64,000 bases of DNA from NCBI RefSeq assembly GCF_023078275.1, contig NC_062984.1, positions 22,285,847 through 22,349,846 on the forward strand, in the 5' to 3' direction. The stretch is from Leguminivora glycinivorella. Taxonomy: Eukaryota; Arthropoda; Insecta; Lepidoptera; Tortricidae. The translations under genes and the position numbers were made by a program. Below, one piece after another: positions 10,357 to 21,183 of this stretch. The notes beneath the pieces are model-generated. The model did not search any database, was not told where the DNA came from, and saw nothing but the letters and a program-made list of their open reading frames with translations. Every line of letters begins with the position of its first letter. Positions within the stretch are counted from its first letter, which is position 1.

Positions 10357-10605
10357 AAAAAGTGTGCATGTCTTAGCTTTAGGGGTGCAGGGTGGCTAGC
10401 CGAATGGCACAATCGCTCACGAAACGCTCACGAAACGAAGCGCTAGTAGATATCTATCTCTATCGCGCTTGCGTATTGGCGCGACAGAGCCAGCGGCGTA
10501 TCGCTTTCGTTTGGCGTCGGAGAAATGCCATTCGGCTACGGGGCCAGGTGATCATTTGTTCGGCGTAGGCCTGGATGTAGTTGCCATCTGGGAGGTATGT
10601 ATATA
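10357..10605 (-). mobile_element. Continuation of the LINE, split by a MITE
   Basis: Codons upstream of the annotated Met read PKAKTCTLF, and beyond the MITE read GNYIQAYAEQMIT in the same frame once the MITE and one CAGG copy are removed. The LINE similarity fades near 10605. Confidence 0.65.
10392..10544 (+). mobile_element. MITE-1 copy inserted in the LINE, CAGG duplication
   Basis: The 153-bp element has ends GTGGCTAGCCGAATGGCAC and GCCATTCGGCTACGGGGC. CAGG flanks it on both sides (10388-10391 and 10545-10548). Removing the element and one CAGG restores the LINE reading frame, which proves the boundaries and a 4-bp duplication. Confidence 0.88.
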
Positions 10606-11531
10606 CCTACCTAGCGGTAGGAAAATATACGAACTATATACAAAGTGAATGTCGAAATGAGTAACGAACAAGGCGGGGAAACAACGCAAAATTGTATTTT
10701 TTTGTGGATTTAAAATACGACTTTTCCATCACTTTATGAAAAATAAAAACATATTTTGGAGTGCTGCTAACTAAATTCTTTGCAAAATCATATCCGAATC
10801 CATTTTAAATCTCCATTATGCGAAACAGAAAAACCGAAAACTGTTTACTTTTCACTTCGCTGTCGAACGTCTCAAGATAAAAATTATCTTTAAGAGAAAT
10901 AAAATTTAAGCTTTATTGCATTCAAACATTAGTTGCATTACAAATATTCGCAAAAAATGCTCGTGGCGTGAATATTGTGCTAGTATTCGACTCACACTGG
11001 GAAAATTCGTGATATGGCCAACATATCACAGGCCTTTGCGTCTATTGCAAACGATTTGACGATTTACACATTGCTGTTATAGACTGGGTTTGGTGAGTAT
11101 GGAGGCAAATTCGCGAGCGGCTCGAACTTTTGGCAGAGAAAACTCATGCCTGAGGCTCCAGTCTCGGTTTGCTTTCTGCGACACTTTTAGCTATCTCAAC
11201 CAGGCTTCGTCGCTTAGCCTTCTCCCCTCCACAACACGCTTTCTCCATCGATATTATATTTATATGTTTTCTACTCCCGAACTTATTCATTTTTTACAGG
11301 GTCGTGCATAGATCTTTAACACCCTACATAAAAGTCTATTCCCCAAAGCCAGCCCCCGACGGCTTCCCGTGCACCCAGGCAGTAACGAAAAAATTAAAAA
11401 AGCATTGTTTAGCTCTGTAACCATGGCAACGCACGTTATAACGCTACTGCGAGGGTGCCGGCGAGCCGGCGGGAGCTAGCTTTGGGGAGCTGGCGCGGGC
11501 GCTGGTTGTGCAAACCTTTGCGACAAAATCA
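10606..11531. other. Non-coding, nothing recognised
   Basis: There is AT-rich sequence, then a GC-richer patch at 11340-11510. Short plus-strand frames at 11090-11420 look unlike protein. Confidence 0.4.
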
Positions 11532-11790
11532 GCAGTTCTCGAAAAGTTTGTACAAAAACTAAGGAAAAAGTTAAATTTGTTTTTATTAATTCCTATTTTG
11601 TTACCAAGATTTTGTTAATGAATTAAGATTTTATTAAGTTTTATTTCGTCATTAAGGTTCTCTAGTTCTATTTTTCTTAATTAAACAATTAACTATATTC
11701 TTACGAAAGTATTATTTACTAAATGTTGTAACAAAATAGGATCAATTAAAATTTGCTGACGTGGCTATGTACAAAGTTGCCGGGAACTGC
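11532..11790 (+). mobile_element. MITE-2, left copy of an inverted pair
   Basis: It begins GCAGTTCTCGAAAAGTTTGT and ends CTTTGTAC-type inverted (ACAAAGTTGCCGGGAACTGC), so the copy has its own terminal inverted repeats. The body contains TTGTTACCAAGATTTTGTT. The copy at 12274..12545 is in the opposite orientation. Confidence 0.7.
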
Positions 11791-12273
11791 TCAAATACAG
11801 GAAAAAGTGTGAATTTCACGAAATTTATTCTAGAAACCTTATTAAAAGTATTCGTAGAAAAAGTATTGTATGCAGTCAAAAATCAAATTGTTAGATGTTA
11901 CGCACACCACTCACCTTTAAACGCTGGTTGCATAAAATAAGTACTATATTTGCAAATGAATTATTTGAATCATTAGATTTTTGAATCTTTACACAAATAC
12001 TAAATTATTCAGCGTATACTTCGCGCCTTCGAAGACTCAAACTACATTTTCAAAGTAATTTCACCGCGTAGTGAAAATGTCTCGTGCGATTAATCAAGAA
12101 TTACCAAGACACATATCAGTGTTTGAGGATTTTTAAGGATTTCACAGATTAAGGCGCGTCTCCCCGTGTTTGCTTGTTTGTTTGTGAGCCTTGGAAAGTG
12201 ACACTGCGGTGACTGCGGGCAATTGGCCTTGGAGTAAGCCGGTTTGTTAAAGAGGTGAAAAATGCCGTCATTC
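11791..12273. other. Spacer between the two MITE-2 copies
   Basis: The spacer is about 480 bp, AT-rich and unrecognised. A short minus-strand frame (12090-12278) overlaps the right copy and is not credible as a gene. Confidence 0.4.
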
Positions 12274-12545
12274 AGCAATTCCCGTCAACTTTGTACAATG
12301 CCACGTCAGCAAATTTTAATTGATCCTATATTGTTACCAACATTTAGTAATATAATTCGACTTTCGTAAGATATATACAGGATAATTGTTATAATTAAGA
12401 AAATATAGATACTAGAGAACCTTAATGACGAAATAAAACTTAATAAAATCTCAATTAATCAACAAAATCTTGGTAACAAAATAGGAATTAATAAAAACAA
12501 ATTTAACTTTTCCCTTAATTTTTGTACAAAGTTGACGGCAATTGC
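12274..12545 (-). mobile_element. MITE-2, right copy of an inverted pair
   Basis: This is the reverse complement of the left copy, bounded by GCAATTCCCGTCAACTTTGT and ACAAAGTTGACGGCAATTGC. The two copies together could fold into a long hairpin. Confidence 0.7.
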
Positions 12546-12600
12546 TGCATTACTGTGATAGTTACATTATTTCATAGAAAGATGAATAACTTGCTCGCCA

Positions 12601-12730
12601 GTGCGTTTTAACATCCGATCCGATATCGGATGTCGGAAGAATTTCAATAGTAAAAATCAAAGATGGCGGCTTTAATGTATGGGATATCGGTCCTACATCC
12701 TATATCGGATCGGATAATGTGAAAACGCAC
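12601..12730. mobile_element. MITE-3 (GTGCGTTTTAACATCCGATC)
   Basis: The inverted ends GTGCGTTTTAACATCCGATC and GATCGGATAATGTGAAAACG...CAC bound 130 bp containing CAAAGATGGCGGC. A partial copy is at 38347..38452. Confidence 0.75.
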
Positions 12731-12744
12731 TCACCGTGATCTAG

Positions 12745-12930
12745 TAGGGTTCGAATCCTGATGACACATATTTGTGTGATGAGCACAGCTATTTGTTCCT
12801 GGGTCCTGGATGTTTTCTATGTATTACCCTATTACGTATTACCTATTATAGTATTTGTATATGTATCGTAGTCTAAGTACCCAAAATACAAGCCTTCTTA
12901 AGCTCAACACAGACTTAGAGACTTAGTTAA
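12745..12930 (+). repeat. SINE family B, 5'-degraded
   Basis: GGGTTCGAATCCTGATG (B-box-like) is followed by TTGTGTGATGAGCACAGC and TGTTCCTGGGTCCTGG, matching the body of the SINE at 19721..19985. Confidence 0.7.
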
Positions 12931-13113
12931 AAATATTTTGATTGCTCGAAAACAACTTACCTACCACATAAAAATAAAAAAGATACCTATATTCAAGAAG
13001 AGTCAGCTAATCAAAATTAGATAGAAACAAGAGCGCAACTTTGACCTTGGCTAATTTCTCATAAGCAGACAACTTTACCAGCAATTTTGGTGCAGCATTG
13101 TCGCGTTAAAGGA

Positions 13114-13513
13114 ATATACACCCTGTTTTTATTGAATTCCGTTAACTTTAAGGGCAGGATCTTTAGATCAAATACAATTAATTTCTCTAAGAAACTAGCG
13201 CCTTAATTTTACGGTTACCGAGTTATTAAAAAAATAGAGATAATTACTGAACACGTGTGTGACAGCCTTTACCAATTCCTAATGTTATTTGTTTTGACAT
13301 GTGCCATCAATCACTTGACACTAACTTGAATGTTATTCTTAAGGGTCTCTCACAAATATCTCTCTATCTCTCTAATAAATGCATTTGTTATGTATGAAAA
13401 TGATGAAAATTGTGAACAAAATGATGAACACCAAGTGATATACAGGCTGGTTCCTGATAATGAACCTAGCTACGTGTCAAATTTAACGGAAAACAAAAAA
13501 ACACGGTGTATAT
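13114..13513 (+). mobile_element. MITE-4, first of two direct copies
   Basis: The ends TATACACCCTGTTTTTATTG and AAAAAAACACGGTGTATA are inverted repeats. The body shares ATTGAATTCCGTTAACTTTA and CAGGCTGGTTCCTGATAATG with the copy at 13861..14254. The short open frame inside (13330-13536) is not shared intact and is not a gene. Confidence 0.75.
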
Positions 13514-13860
13514 GTATGTCCGATGCCAGATTATAACGTAGACGTTACAAGATGGAATAGTTAGGTAATTAGTATTAAAAACAACACGAGCCTTAAATAA
13601 GATTGATCATCTACCCAGAAATACGTACTCGTGTGAATGCCTTTATTTCGACTATGCTGCACCGAAATTGCTGGGAAAATTACGATGTCTCCTTAATTTC
13701 GTTATGACTCTTAATTTGCAATAAACACGAATGAGGTTTTTGAACCATAATTTATTGTCTAAAGTTTCATTGTTCAATGTTATTGTCTTATTTATTTTGT
13801 CTAGTGATTATTAATATTTACATATAAACAGCCACCCGATTATAGCACATACTAGTATAC
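13514..13860. other. Spacer between MITE-4 copies
   Basis: No gene or clear repeat was recognised. Confidence 0.4.
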
Positions 13861-14254
13861 TATACAACCTGTTTTTATTGAATTCCGTTAACTTTAAGGG
13901 AAGATTCTTTAGATCAAATACAATTAATTTCTCTAAGAAACTAGCGTCTTAACTCTTACGGTTATTGAGTTGTTAATAAGATAATTACTGAACAAGTGTG
14001 TGACAACCTTTACCAATTCCTAATGTTATTTGTTTTGACACGTGACGTCAATCACTTGACACTAACCTGAATATTATTCTTAAGGGTCTCTCACACTAAT
14101 AAATTAATTTATTATGTATGAAAATGATAAGCATTTTTTTTTGTGAATTTAACTAAAAGTTAAATTATACAGGCAGGATATACAGGCTGGTTCCTGATAA
14201 TGAACCTAGCTAAGTGTCGAATTTAACGGAATACAAAAAAAACACGGTGTATAG
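13861..14254 (+). mobile_element. MITE-4, second direct copy
   Basis: Same orientation and nearly the same length as the copy at 13114, with an internal TTTTTTTTGTG block replacing part of it. Ends are TATACAACCTGTTTTTATTG and AACACGGTGTATA. Confidence 0.75.
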
Positions 14255-15110
14255 TGCGAAATGTTTGACCATCATAGTTTCACAGAAACGCAACGTGTCA
14301 TGCTATTTCAGCCGGCCTCAGTACAAGAAGCACTCTTATTGAAATAAGTAGAATGACAAATACGAGTGTTTCCGAGATAATACGATGGAAAACTATTATG
14401 CACTATATCTGTACCGACATACCTTGTCACTGGTGATTAATTCAAACAAAACTGGAGCACACTTGGTCAACAGCGATAATGTCAACCTTATCACTACTAT
14501 TTACGTCTACGGCGCATTTTCTGACACTTTTTATATGTTTTTGTAAAAATACTGAAAAATACAAAAAACTGTAGTTTGAACACAGACGATTCCAGAAAAA
14601 AAAATTGTCCGCGTTCGATTTTTCACTACACTATTTTTTTTTCAAAATGGCGGCTGTCGCTCATAAACTTTTAAACACACTTTTGATAGAAAATTTCGGA
14701 ATATACAAGAAGAGAATTAAAAAATATATAACTAAGCAATCGCCACGGACACTGCATTGCGAATAAATATTTCAAAACTATTTCGATAAGTAAACGGAGT
14801 AATTTATCTAAGTTTACTGATTAGATAGAGTGTACTTTCAAGGATGATTCAGGGCTCGTACCCTTAATAACAACGCCGTATTTCAATTAATTTATCAATA
14901 GAGATTAAGTATACATTTACAACATTTTCACGTAGGTCAACACCGTTCGAAATATGAGGATATCAGATAATATTGGAGCCTTTTGGAGCATTGTTTCATC
15001 CGCCACTACTGATACTGACTGTACGCGATTGTTTAGCATAAATGATTAATTTAGTTGTTAGTTGTTTGTTAGTTTCTGTATGAAGTTTGTAAATCTATAG
15101 ACGGCAACCA
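14255..15110. other. Non-coding, nothing recognised
   Basis: AT-rich, with short frames only and no splice-bounded exon I could support. Confidence 0.4.
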
Positions 15111-15114
15111 AATC

Positions 15115-15318
15115 ATGCCACTAAAAAAAGGCAACAAATTTGAAAAATATAGGGCTCACCGCGGCCAACTTCATAAAACGGGTGCCTCCCTTGACTTGAC
15201 GTTGGCAGAATCATCGACGTGCCATAACCCTTTAAAATTTATTGAAAATGTAGGAGGCGAAGGTTTAAATCCCATAGAAAATTTGAGTTTCGCGCCATTT
15301 TTAAGAGCCAAGACTTGG
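15115..15318 (-). repeat. Repeat family D, near full length
   Basis: On the minus strand it reads from the TGGCGCGAAACTCAAATTTT end to ATAGGGCTC/TTTGTTGCCTTTTTT, matching 61842..62180. The open frame on the opposite strand (15115-15342) is a by-product. Confidence 0.7.
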
Positions 15319-15844
15319 TTGGCCATCTATACTTACCTATAATAAGTTTCTGGGTGCATATGGATCACTGTTTTAAATTAAACTTAATAACATTTATAAT
15401 GTTCTTTGCAATAATTGCAATAGATCGACTTACTTTGTATTTAGATACGTCCTACCACTTTGAACTTAGTGTAGAATATTACCTAATTTGTCAAAGTAGG
15501 TCGTAAAGTTATATTTGTTTTAAGCATGTTATCTTTCTTAGAAAAAACTGGTCTGATGTTTAAACATTTGTCCAATGACTTGTATAAATATCGAAGGAGT
15601 TTTTTTACACTAGCTAGATAAGAGTTCTTATTGTTACATGTTTTCAATTGCGGCTCATGGGAGCCTGGGGTCCGCTGTGACAACTAATCCCAAGATTTGG
15701 CGTAGGCACTAGTTTTACGAAAGCGACTGCCATCTGACCTTCCAACCCAAAGGGTAACTAGGCATTATTGGAATTTCTTCAATTGATTATTTTAATATAA
15801 TAGTCACATTTTCATATCTTGATGAAAACATACTAGATTAAAAA
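15319..15844. other. Non-coding, nothing recognised
   Basis: No supported exon or repeat. Confidence 0.4.
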
Positions 15845-15978
15845 TAAGGCAAGGTGGGGGAAATTGAAGGGTTTTTCTCGAGGGGTAATGGGTATGCTCC
15901 GTATAACGAAGTCCTACCAGTGGTTTTCTATCTTACCCCGAAATAAAAACCCTTCAATCTTTCCCCACCTTACCTTAG
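15845..15978. mobile_element. Small hairpin MITE
   Basis: The inverted arms TAAGGCAAGGTGGGGGAAAT and CTTTCCCCACCTTACCTTA continue inward as TTGAAGGGTTTTT/AAAAACCCTTCAA. The element is 134 bp. Confidence 0.78.
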
Positions 15979-16281
15979 ATGTTTTGTAAAAAATACGTAT
16001 GTTAATTTGTCTGTTGGGTTCAAATTGTAATGTGAGCGATGGGTTAGGAACCAGTATAACACTGTCAGTTTTTTTCAACCCGTTAATTGCTAAGAGTGGC
16101 ACTTCAGCATTCTCTGCACTGCCTACCCCTCTTTAGATTACACGCTTGAATTCATGTATATGTATGTTTTGATAGTCTTAATATTAGCATCAAATCAGCC
16201 AAGATCCACTTCGGGTCGCTGAGCCAACGCAGTAAATAAGCATGTTTTGATAAAATTTTAAACACAAATTGTCAAAGTTAC

Positions 16282-16644
16282 CTGCAAGTGTCCTGCCTAT
16301 AAACAGTGCTCTGTCCAATAGAGCTGCTGTACGTCGGGATCCTGTGTAGACTGTTCGAAACATGCAGCGTCAGCGGCGGCCTGAGGAACCCACTGCCTCT
16401 AAACCCGGACAGCATTGGAGACTCCACCATCGAGCTATCAAACACGCTGGTTTCATCCGTCTCTTCTTCAATCACTCCAGGGTTGTAGAAGATCTTCCCG
16501 GCTGTCGGTTTAGGTTTCTCCTCGGTGCGGATCTCCATTTCGTAGGCACCGGGTTCTGCCATGGTGTTGTCTGTTGCTGTCACAATATCGTCTTGGCAGT
16601 CGTGTGTTTCTTCATGTTGCGTTTCATTGTGGGTAGAGCTGAGC
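16282..16644 (-). CDS. Irk: Irk alternative upstream exon (long N-terminus)
   Basis: A minus-strand exon lies between a pyrimidine-rich TCTTTCCAG acceptor (exon start 16644) and a GTAACT donor at 281-280. The frame is open throughout. The best start is ATG at 16562 in the context AACACCATGG, giving 93 codons plus two bases; 16563..16644 would then be 5' UTR. The last phase equals that of the exon at 894 and fits the pore exon at 430. The peptide is acidic then polar, ending SLHRIPTYSSSIGQSTVYRQ-DTC, the kind of tail expected just before the basic Kir segment. I infer that this is the N-terminus of a second Irk isoform, with an intron of about 15.9 kb. It could instead belong to another minus-strand gene, but no other exon of such a gene is visible. 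Confidence 0.72.
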
Positions 16645-16719
16645 CTGGAAAGACATAAATAATAGCAAGAATTAATTATATAGGACTAGTATAGAAAGAG
16701 ATAGGAGTAGTATAGTTAG

Positions 16720-16955
16720 TCCGTGAAAGACGGACAAACAAACAGACACACACACTTTCCCATTTATAACATACTAGCTTTTGCCCGCGGCTTCGCTCGC
16801 GTTAGAAAGAGACAAAAAGTAGCCTATATCACTCTCCATCCCTTCAACTATCTCCACTTCAAAAATCACATCAATTCGTCGTTCTGTTTTGTCGTGAAAG
16901 ACGGACAAACAAACAGACACACACACTTTCCCATTTACAATATTAGTATGGATTT
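16720..16955 (+). repeat. Repeat family E (CCCGCGGCTTCGCTCGC)
   Basis: The sequence CTTTTGCCCGCGGCTTCGCT is followed by AGTAGCCTATATCACTCTCC and GACGGACAAACAAACAGACA, a LINE 3'-tail type common in arthropods. The GTGAAAGACGGACAAAC tail occurs twice here, before and after the head, as if two insertions abut. Other copies are at 27725..27915 (minus) and 57098..57290. Confidence 0.75.
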
Positions 16956-16965
16956 ACATACTTCA

Positions 16966-17235
16966 TACTAAGAATCGTACCTCGATTTAGCGCCACCTAT
17001 TAAACACTATCATAACTACACTGATGATGCCTACAGATTTTTTTTTTAAATGTGTATTGACGTGATATCGTGTTTTAAAAAAATAAAGACATATATCACT
17101 TGTTCTTATAAAACATAAAAACACTGAAAAATATTTGGGGAAAATATGATTTTGGCCACTTCCAGGCTGCGAAACAGCGCCATCGAGTTTTAAGCCTAAA
17201 AGACCCATATATTTCAGGGGTACGCTTTTTGGTAT
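16966..17235 (+). repeat. Repeat family F
   Basis: The sequences TTCATACTAAGAATCGTACC, AGCGCCACCTATTAAA and TTTGGGGAAAATATGATT recur in the same order at 46037..46310. Confidence 0.75.
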
Positions 17236-17467
17236 GAACTTGTCAGTCCAGTATTAAATCGTTCTTGATAATAGTTTAGGAATCTTTTATTATTTGTATG
17301 ACTTTCCCATTGCGGAAAGCATTGGGTATTCCGGACCTTTGGGTGGCCGAAGCCAACACGTAAACCCTTTTTGACACTTTTGATGAAATGAAAGGGTTAC
17401 CTACAGTACCTACATAGTGATTGTTGCCCTTGCCGGTGTCATGGGACGAAAGCAGAGGCAGCACCCG

Positions 17468-17616
17468 CCTGGCGTCCACTTAGCCGGATCAAGCCGCGTC
17501 GAATCGAGTCCTCATACATGTGAATGCGATTCAACGCGTCGCTAATGGACGCAGTTTCATAAGAAATGCAGAAGGCGAATTATTGAGACGACTCGGCGAG
17601 CCTAGTGGACGCCAGG
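17468..17616. mobile_element. MITE-5 (CCTGGCGTCCACTTAG ends)
   Basis: CCTGGCGTCCACT and AGTGGACGCCAGG are inverted ends around CGCGTCGCTAATGGACGCAG. A second, less complete copy lies at about 19264..19388. Confidence 0.7.
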
Positions 17617-17683
17617 CTTAAGGACTATTTTATGGAATCTAAAATTAACTGCGTTATTGGATGAGAGTGATGGTCTAAGTACT

Positions 17684-17803
17684 GGGGGCCGATTTTTGAG
17701 TCTCACGGCGTTCGAATTCAGAAAATTGTCACTGAAAATAATAGGCAATTCACCGTTTTCAACCGGTATTTTAGTGACAGTGAGACTCAAAAATCGGCCC
17801 CCT
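17684..17803. mobile_element. MITE-6 hairpin (GGGGGCCGATTTTTGAGTCT)
   Basis: The outer arms GGGGGCCGATTTTTGAGTCT and AGACTCAAAAATCGGCCCCC pair perfectly; the inner part pairs less well. Related to 25431..25550 and 3122..3240. Confidence 0.8.
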
Positions 17804-18985
17804 GGGCTATGGAAAAAAAAAACCTGGCGCCTGCCTAATAAAGCGGTACCCAATTTAGTTCGGGCGGGGACGACATGTTTGTTATGACACGACTGTTAGC
17901 GCCATCTGTTGGCGAGTAGCGGTAGGAATTATTTTTTAAGGTTTATATGCAATATTGCACTTTTATTTTTAACTTATAACACAGTTGATTTATTGAAACA
18001 AAAATACACGTTTTTCTGAAACACAAATGAAGGAAAATGCACCTTAAACTGAAAATATTTTATTAAGTAGGTCAGTCGAAATGTTTTGAGTATTGTTGTC
18101 ATTATGTCGCATCGTAATTCAGGAAGATTGTCCCGTTTTGACACGTTCATCCTCGAAGGATGTGCGCTATCGCCATACTTTACCCTGTTAACGCCGGCGG
18201 ATGTCTTGATCGCCACCTACGACCACGGTATTGCGGAAAACCTTGTAAAATTTATGCCGTTTCAGCAAATGGTGTAAAACGGAGGAAATTATAAAATGTT
18301 TAATGAGCGAGGCGTGTGGGTGTTATACATAATGTAGGTAACCTAAAAAGTACCGGTATACGAAGGGTCAACTACTCATGTTTATTGTAAGCCTTGTATG
18401 TTGTAGATGGAATAAAGTTATCCATCTATCTATCTAAGGGTTAAGGTGATAAAGTCTGACCATAAATACAACGTGTTTCCATTCGCCATTTACAAGTATA
18501 ATCGAAAGCTACAAGATATTTTTTTGAGGCGCCATCTATGTGTGGTGTGTGGTGTAGTGTATGTGCGTTCTTAGGCGGTCGGATTTTAATGTATGTGATG
18601 GAATGATCTTCTTATATTTTTTAATCTATGGTATGTATGAAAACAGGTGACCAGAGCACATTTGCCATTTCATTTGCCATAACCGTTTTTTCTTATGCCA
18701 TAATCATTGTTTACTATATTAATCTAGTGAGCTTTGTTTCCCATAAAGTCAGTTTCATTTTTTGTCTCGATTTTACGTTTACAACATCTCGATGAAAAAT
18801 CAGTGCAACATAATTGATACATAGCTTGAAATTGATTATAAACGCTCGCATGACATATGCAACCGCATAATTACAAATGCACGAAGGTGGCCAATGAAAA
18901 GTGTGACGTCACGGAGCTGCCGGCATAGCCAAGGCCTCAATCGCTATCGCTTTGATTTGACAAAGAAACATTTTTGTCTCTCTCA
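17804..18985. other. Non-coding, nothing recognised
   Basis: There is a CTATCTATCTAT microsatellite near 18420. The open frame at 18086-18277 has no start context, splice sites or recognised similarity. Confidence 0.4.
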
Positions 18986-18989
18986 CTCA

Positions 18990-19190
18990 TATTAACACGT
19001 GACTGTGGCGAAGAGAAAGAGGCTGTTAAACACCTAATGTGTGAATGACACGCCTTTTCCAAAGAATGAAGAACTTTGGAGCAGATTACCTGGAACGAAT
19101 GAAGAAAGCTGCCCTTAAGCCTCATCTTCGACTTTATAGCAATCGCCAAAGTGGGACGTTTGACTAAACTCTCACACGACCATCTCCATA
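18990..19190 (+). pseudogene. Worn LINE fragment (Cys/His tail after RNase H)
   Basis: The plus strand reads C-G-E-E-K-E-A-V-K-H-L-M-C-E, the shape of the C-terminal zinc knuckle of R1/Jockey-type ORF2, then goes out of frame through an AKRMKNFG-like stretch. It is short and frameshifted. Confidence 0.4.
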
Positions 19191-19263
19191 TTATGGAGAA
19201 TTGGAGATGCTCGAGAAGCTCTTGAATAGCTGAAGGATCTTAACGTCATAGGCAGTCATTGCA

Positions 19264-19388
19264 CAAAAGATCCCCATGTATCGAAGTCTATTCGATTCGA
19301 CGCGACGCGTCAATGGACGCAGTTTCATAGTTAAAAAAAGTCGAATTATTGAGATTCTATTTGGCGAGCCTACGCCAGCCTTAAGGAC
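19264..19388. repeat. Partial MITE-5 copy
   Basis: It shares GCGTCAATGGACGCAGTTTC and TGGCGAGCCTACGCCAG with 17468..17616; the left end is lost. Confidence 0.55.
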
Positions 19389-19720
19389 CCTCACAGATGT
19401 GCACGACAGGGACAGTTGCAGCGATTCGTTCGCTACCCACTCAATTGCTCTAAAATTGTCAGTGGACTATTGTCAAGTAAAAGAAAGGTAACTGGTAACT
19501 AGAGCTACCAAAAGCAACTGAGTGGCTAAGAAACGCAGGTGATTGGCACCTTGTCTACGCTGCCGGAGTGCCGAAGGCCGGTCTCAATTACGGTGACCAG
19601 TAATTAGTCGCGTGTGACCTTAGTTTTGAGGTGGGTCTGATCTATCTCATCATTATGTAGATCAAGGGTGATCCTGAGTTGGCGTTCTGTACTTTCCTAA
19701 CTCTGTCTGTCATTATCATT

Positions 19721-19985
19721 GACGACCGGTCTGGCTCAGTCGGTAGTGACCCTGCCTGCTAACCCGCGGTCCTGGGTTCGAATCCCGGTAAGGGCATTTA
19801 TTTGTGTGATGAGCACAGATATTTGTTCCTGAGTCATAGATGTTTTCTATTTATATAAGTATGTATTTATCTATTTAAGTATGTATATCGTCGCTTAGCA
19901 CTCATAGTACAAGCTTTGCTTAAATAGTTTGGGGCTAAGTTGATCTGTGTAAGGTGTCCCCAATATATTTATTTATTTATTATCT
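19721..19985 (+). repeat. SINE family B, best full-length copy
   Basis: The tRNA-like head GACGACCGGTCTGGCTCAGT (A-box region) is followed by GGGTTCGAATCCCGG (B box), the body TTGTGTGATGAGCACAGATA, TTCCTGAGTCATAGATGTTT and a TTTATTTATTTAT tail. Other pieces are at 2186, 12745, 34145, 48741 and 54722. The B-box head implies Pol III transcription when intact. Confidence 0.85.
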
Positions 19986-20845
19986 ACTAACAAAGATTGA
20001 CGTTTTGCACTTTCATAAAATTTTGTAATAGTCAATTCCGAGTAGATACTCTACAAACTCAACATGTAACAATTTTTTGCTCAACTTTTCACCCACCACT
20101 TGACCAACTGTAAGAGCCTACCTCTGTAATAGTACATTACATCAGAGGCCGGGAAAATGAGGATTTCCGGCCAAGTGAGTATATAAGGCCGAGCGAGCGT
20201 GCGAGCGAGGCCGGATAGGGATACGAGGCCGGGAATCCGTTTTCACGCCGAGGCATGTATAGTGCTTTTCTCAAACATACAATGAAATAAAAAAAAATGC
20301 TCTAAAGGACAACATTTTATAAAAAAAAAGTTACTTTGCAGGCCAGGGCCTAAAAAATAATATGAAATCCCTTTACAGTCCTCTCGAGTTGTTGCGCCCA
20401 AAAAGCGATACTTCCCAGCCCATTTTAAGGAACGTAAAGACAATATTTCATTGTAGTAGAGGAGTGGAATGAGAGTTTGTATGGGGGGGGGGGTCATAAT
20501 AATTCCCACAGAACCGAAGTTTGGTTTTTTTAGTTCTTTGTGTGTGTCTTTTTGACATACTAAAAATATAGTAAAATATATTTATGCAAAATGCGTTTTT
20601 TCGACCGCCAAAAGTTGTATGAAAAATTACTATGGAAAAAAAATCCTAAAATTTAAAAATCGTCTCTGGTATCAACTTATGGGGAATTAGGCGGCAAATT
20701 TTCTTATAGCGTTGATGTTTAGCAAAAATATAAATATTTTTCACTATTTTGGTAAAACAAAAAATTATAAAAATCATAAATTTGATGAAAGGAAGTAATT
20801 AAATAATAAATTTCAGCAATGTAATTTTTTTCATATGTCCCACAC
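19986..20845. other. Non-coding, GC-patch repeat near 20150-20245
   Basis: The sequence GGCCGAGCGAGCGTGCGAGC with flanking GAGGCCGG motifs looks like a worn palindromic element. The rest is AT-rich with no exon. Confidence 0.35.
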
Positions 20846-21183
20846 CATGGTAAATACGGTTACGATCCGCCTGGTGATTAACAGTTACGGTAGCCTATGA
20901 CGCCTGCCAATCTAGAGCCTCCACATGCGCGTTGCTGGCCCTTTAGGGTACCTTTCCACTAGAGATGCGCAACGTGATAGTGTTTGATATCCACCAATCA
21001 TGTTCACTGTTCACAAAGCGTAGCGCTAGTAGGAACGGGTTCGACTAAGCTGATTGTGGATATCAGAAGCATCCATAGCACATCTTTGGTGGAAAGGCAC
21101 CCTTAACAGTCCTCAGCTAGCTCGCAGGATAACGCGCGTCCGCGGGAGAAAAATCCTCCTATTGGGTAACCGTATTTACCATG
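20846..21183. mobile_element. MITE-7, interrupted by a second MITE
   Basis: The outer ends CATGGTAAATACGGTTAC and GTAACCGTATTTACCATG are perfect 18-base inverted repeats around about 300 bp. A different hairpin element sits inside at 20945..21103. Confidence 0.78.
20945..21103. mobile_element. MITE-8 nested in MITE-7
   Basis: The ends AGGGTACCTTTCCACTAGAG and GGTGGAAAGGCACCCT and the inner GATATCCACCAATCA/TGATTGTGGATATC are inverted. Confidence 0.75.

Noticed and set aside
16306..16658. Plus-strand ORFs over the 16.3-kb exon
   Set aside because: They are antisense to the minus-strand exon, which has matching splice signals and phase with the Kir pore exon.
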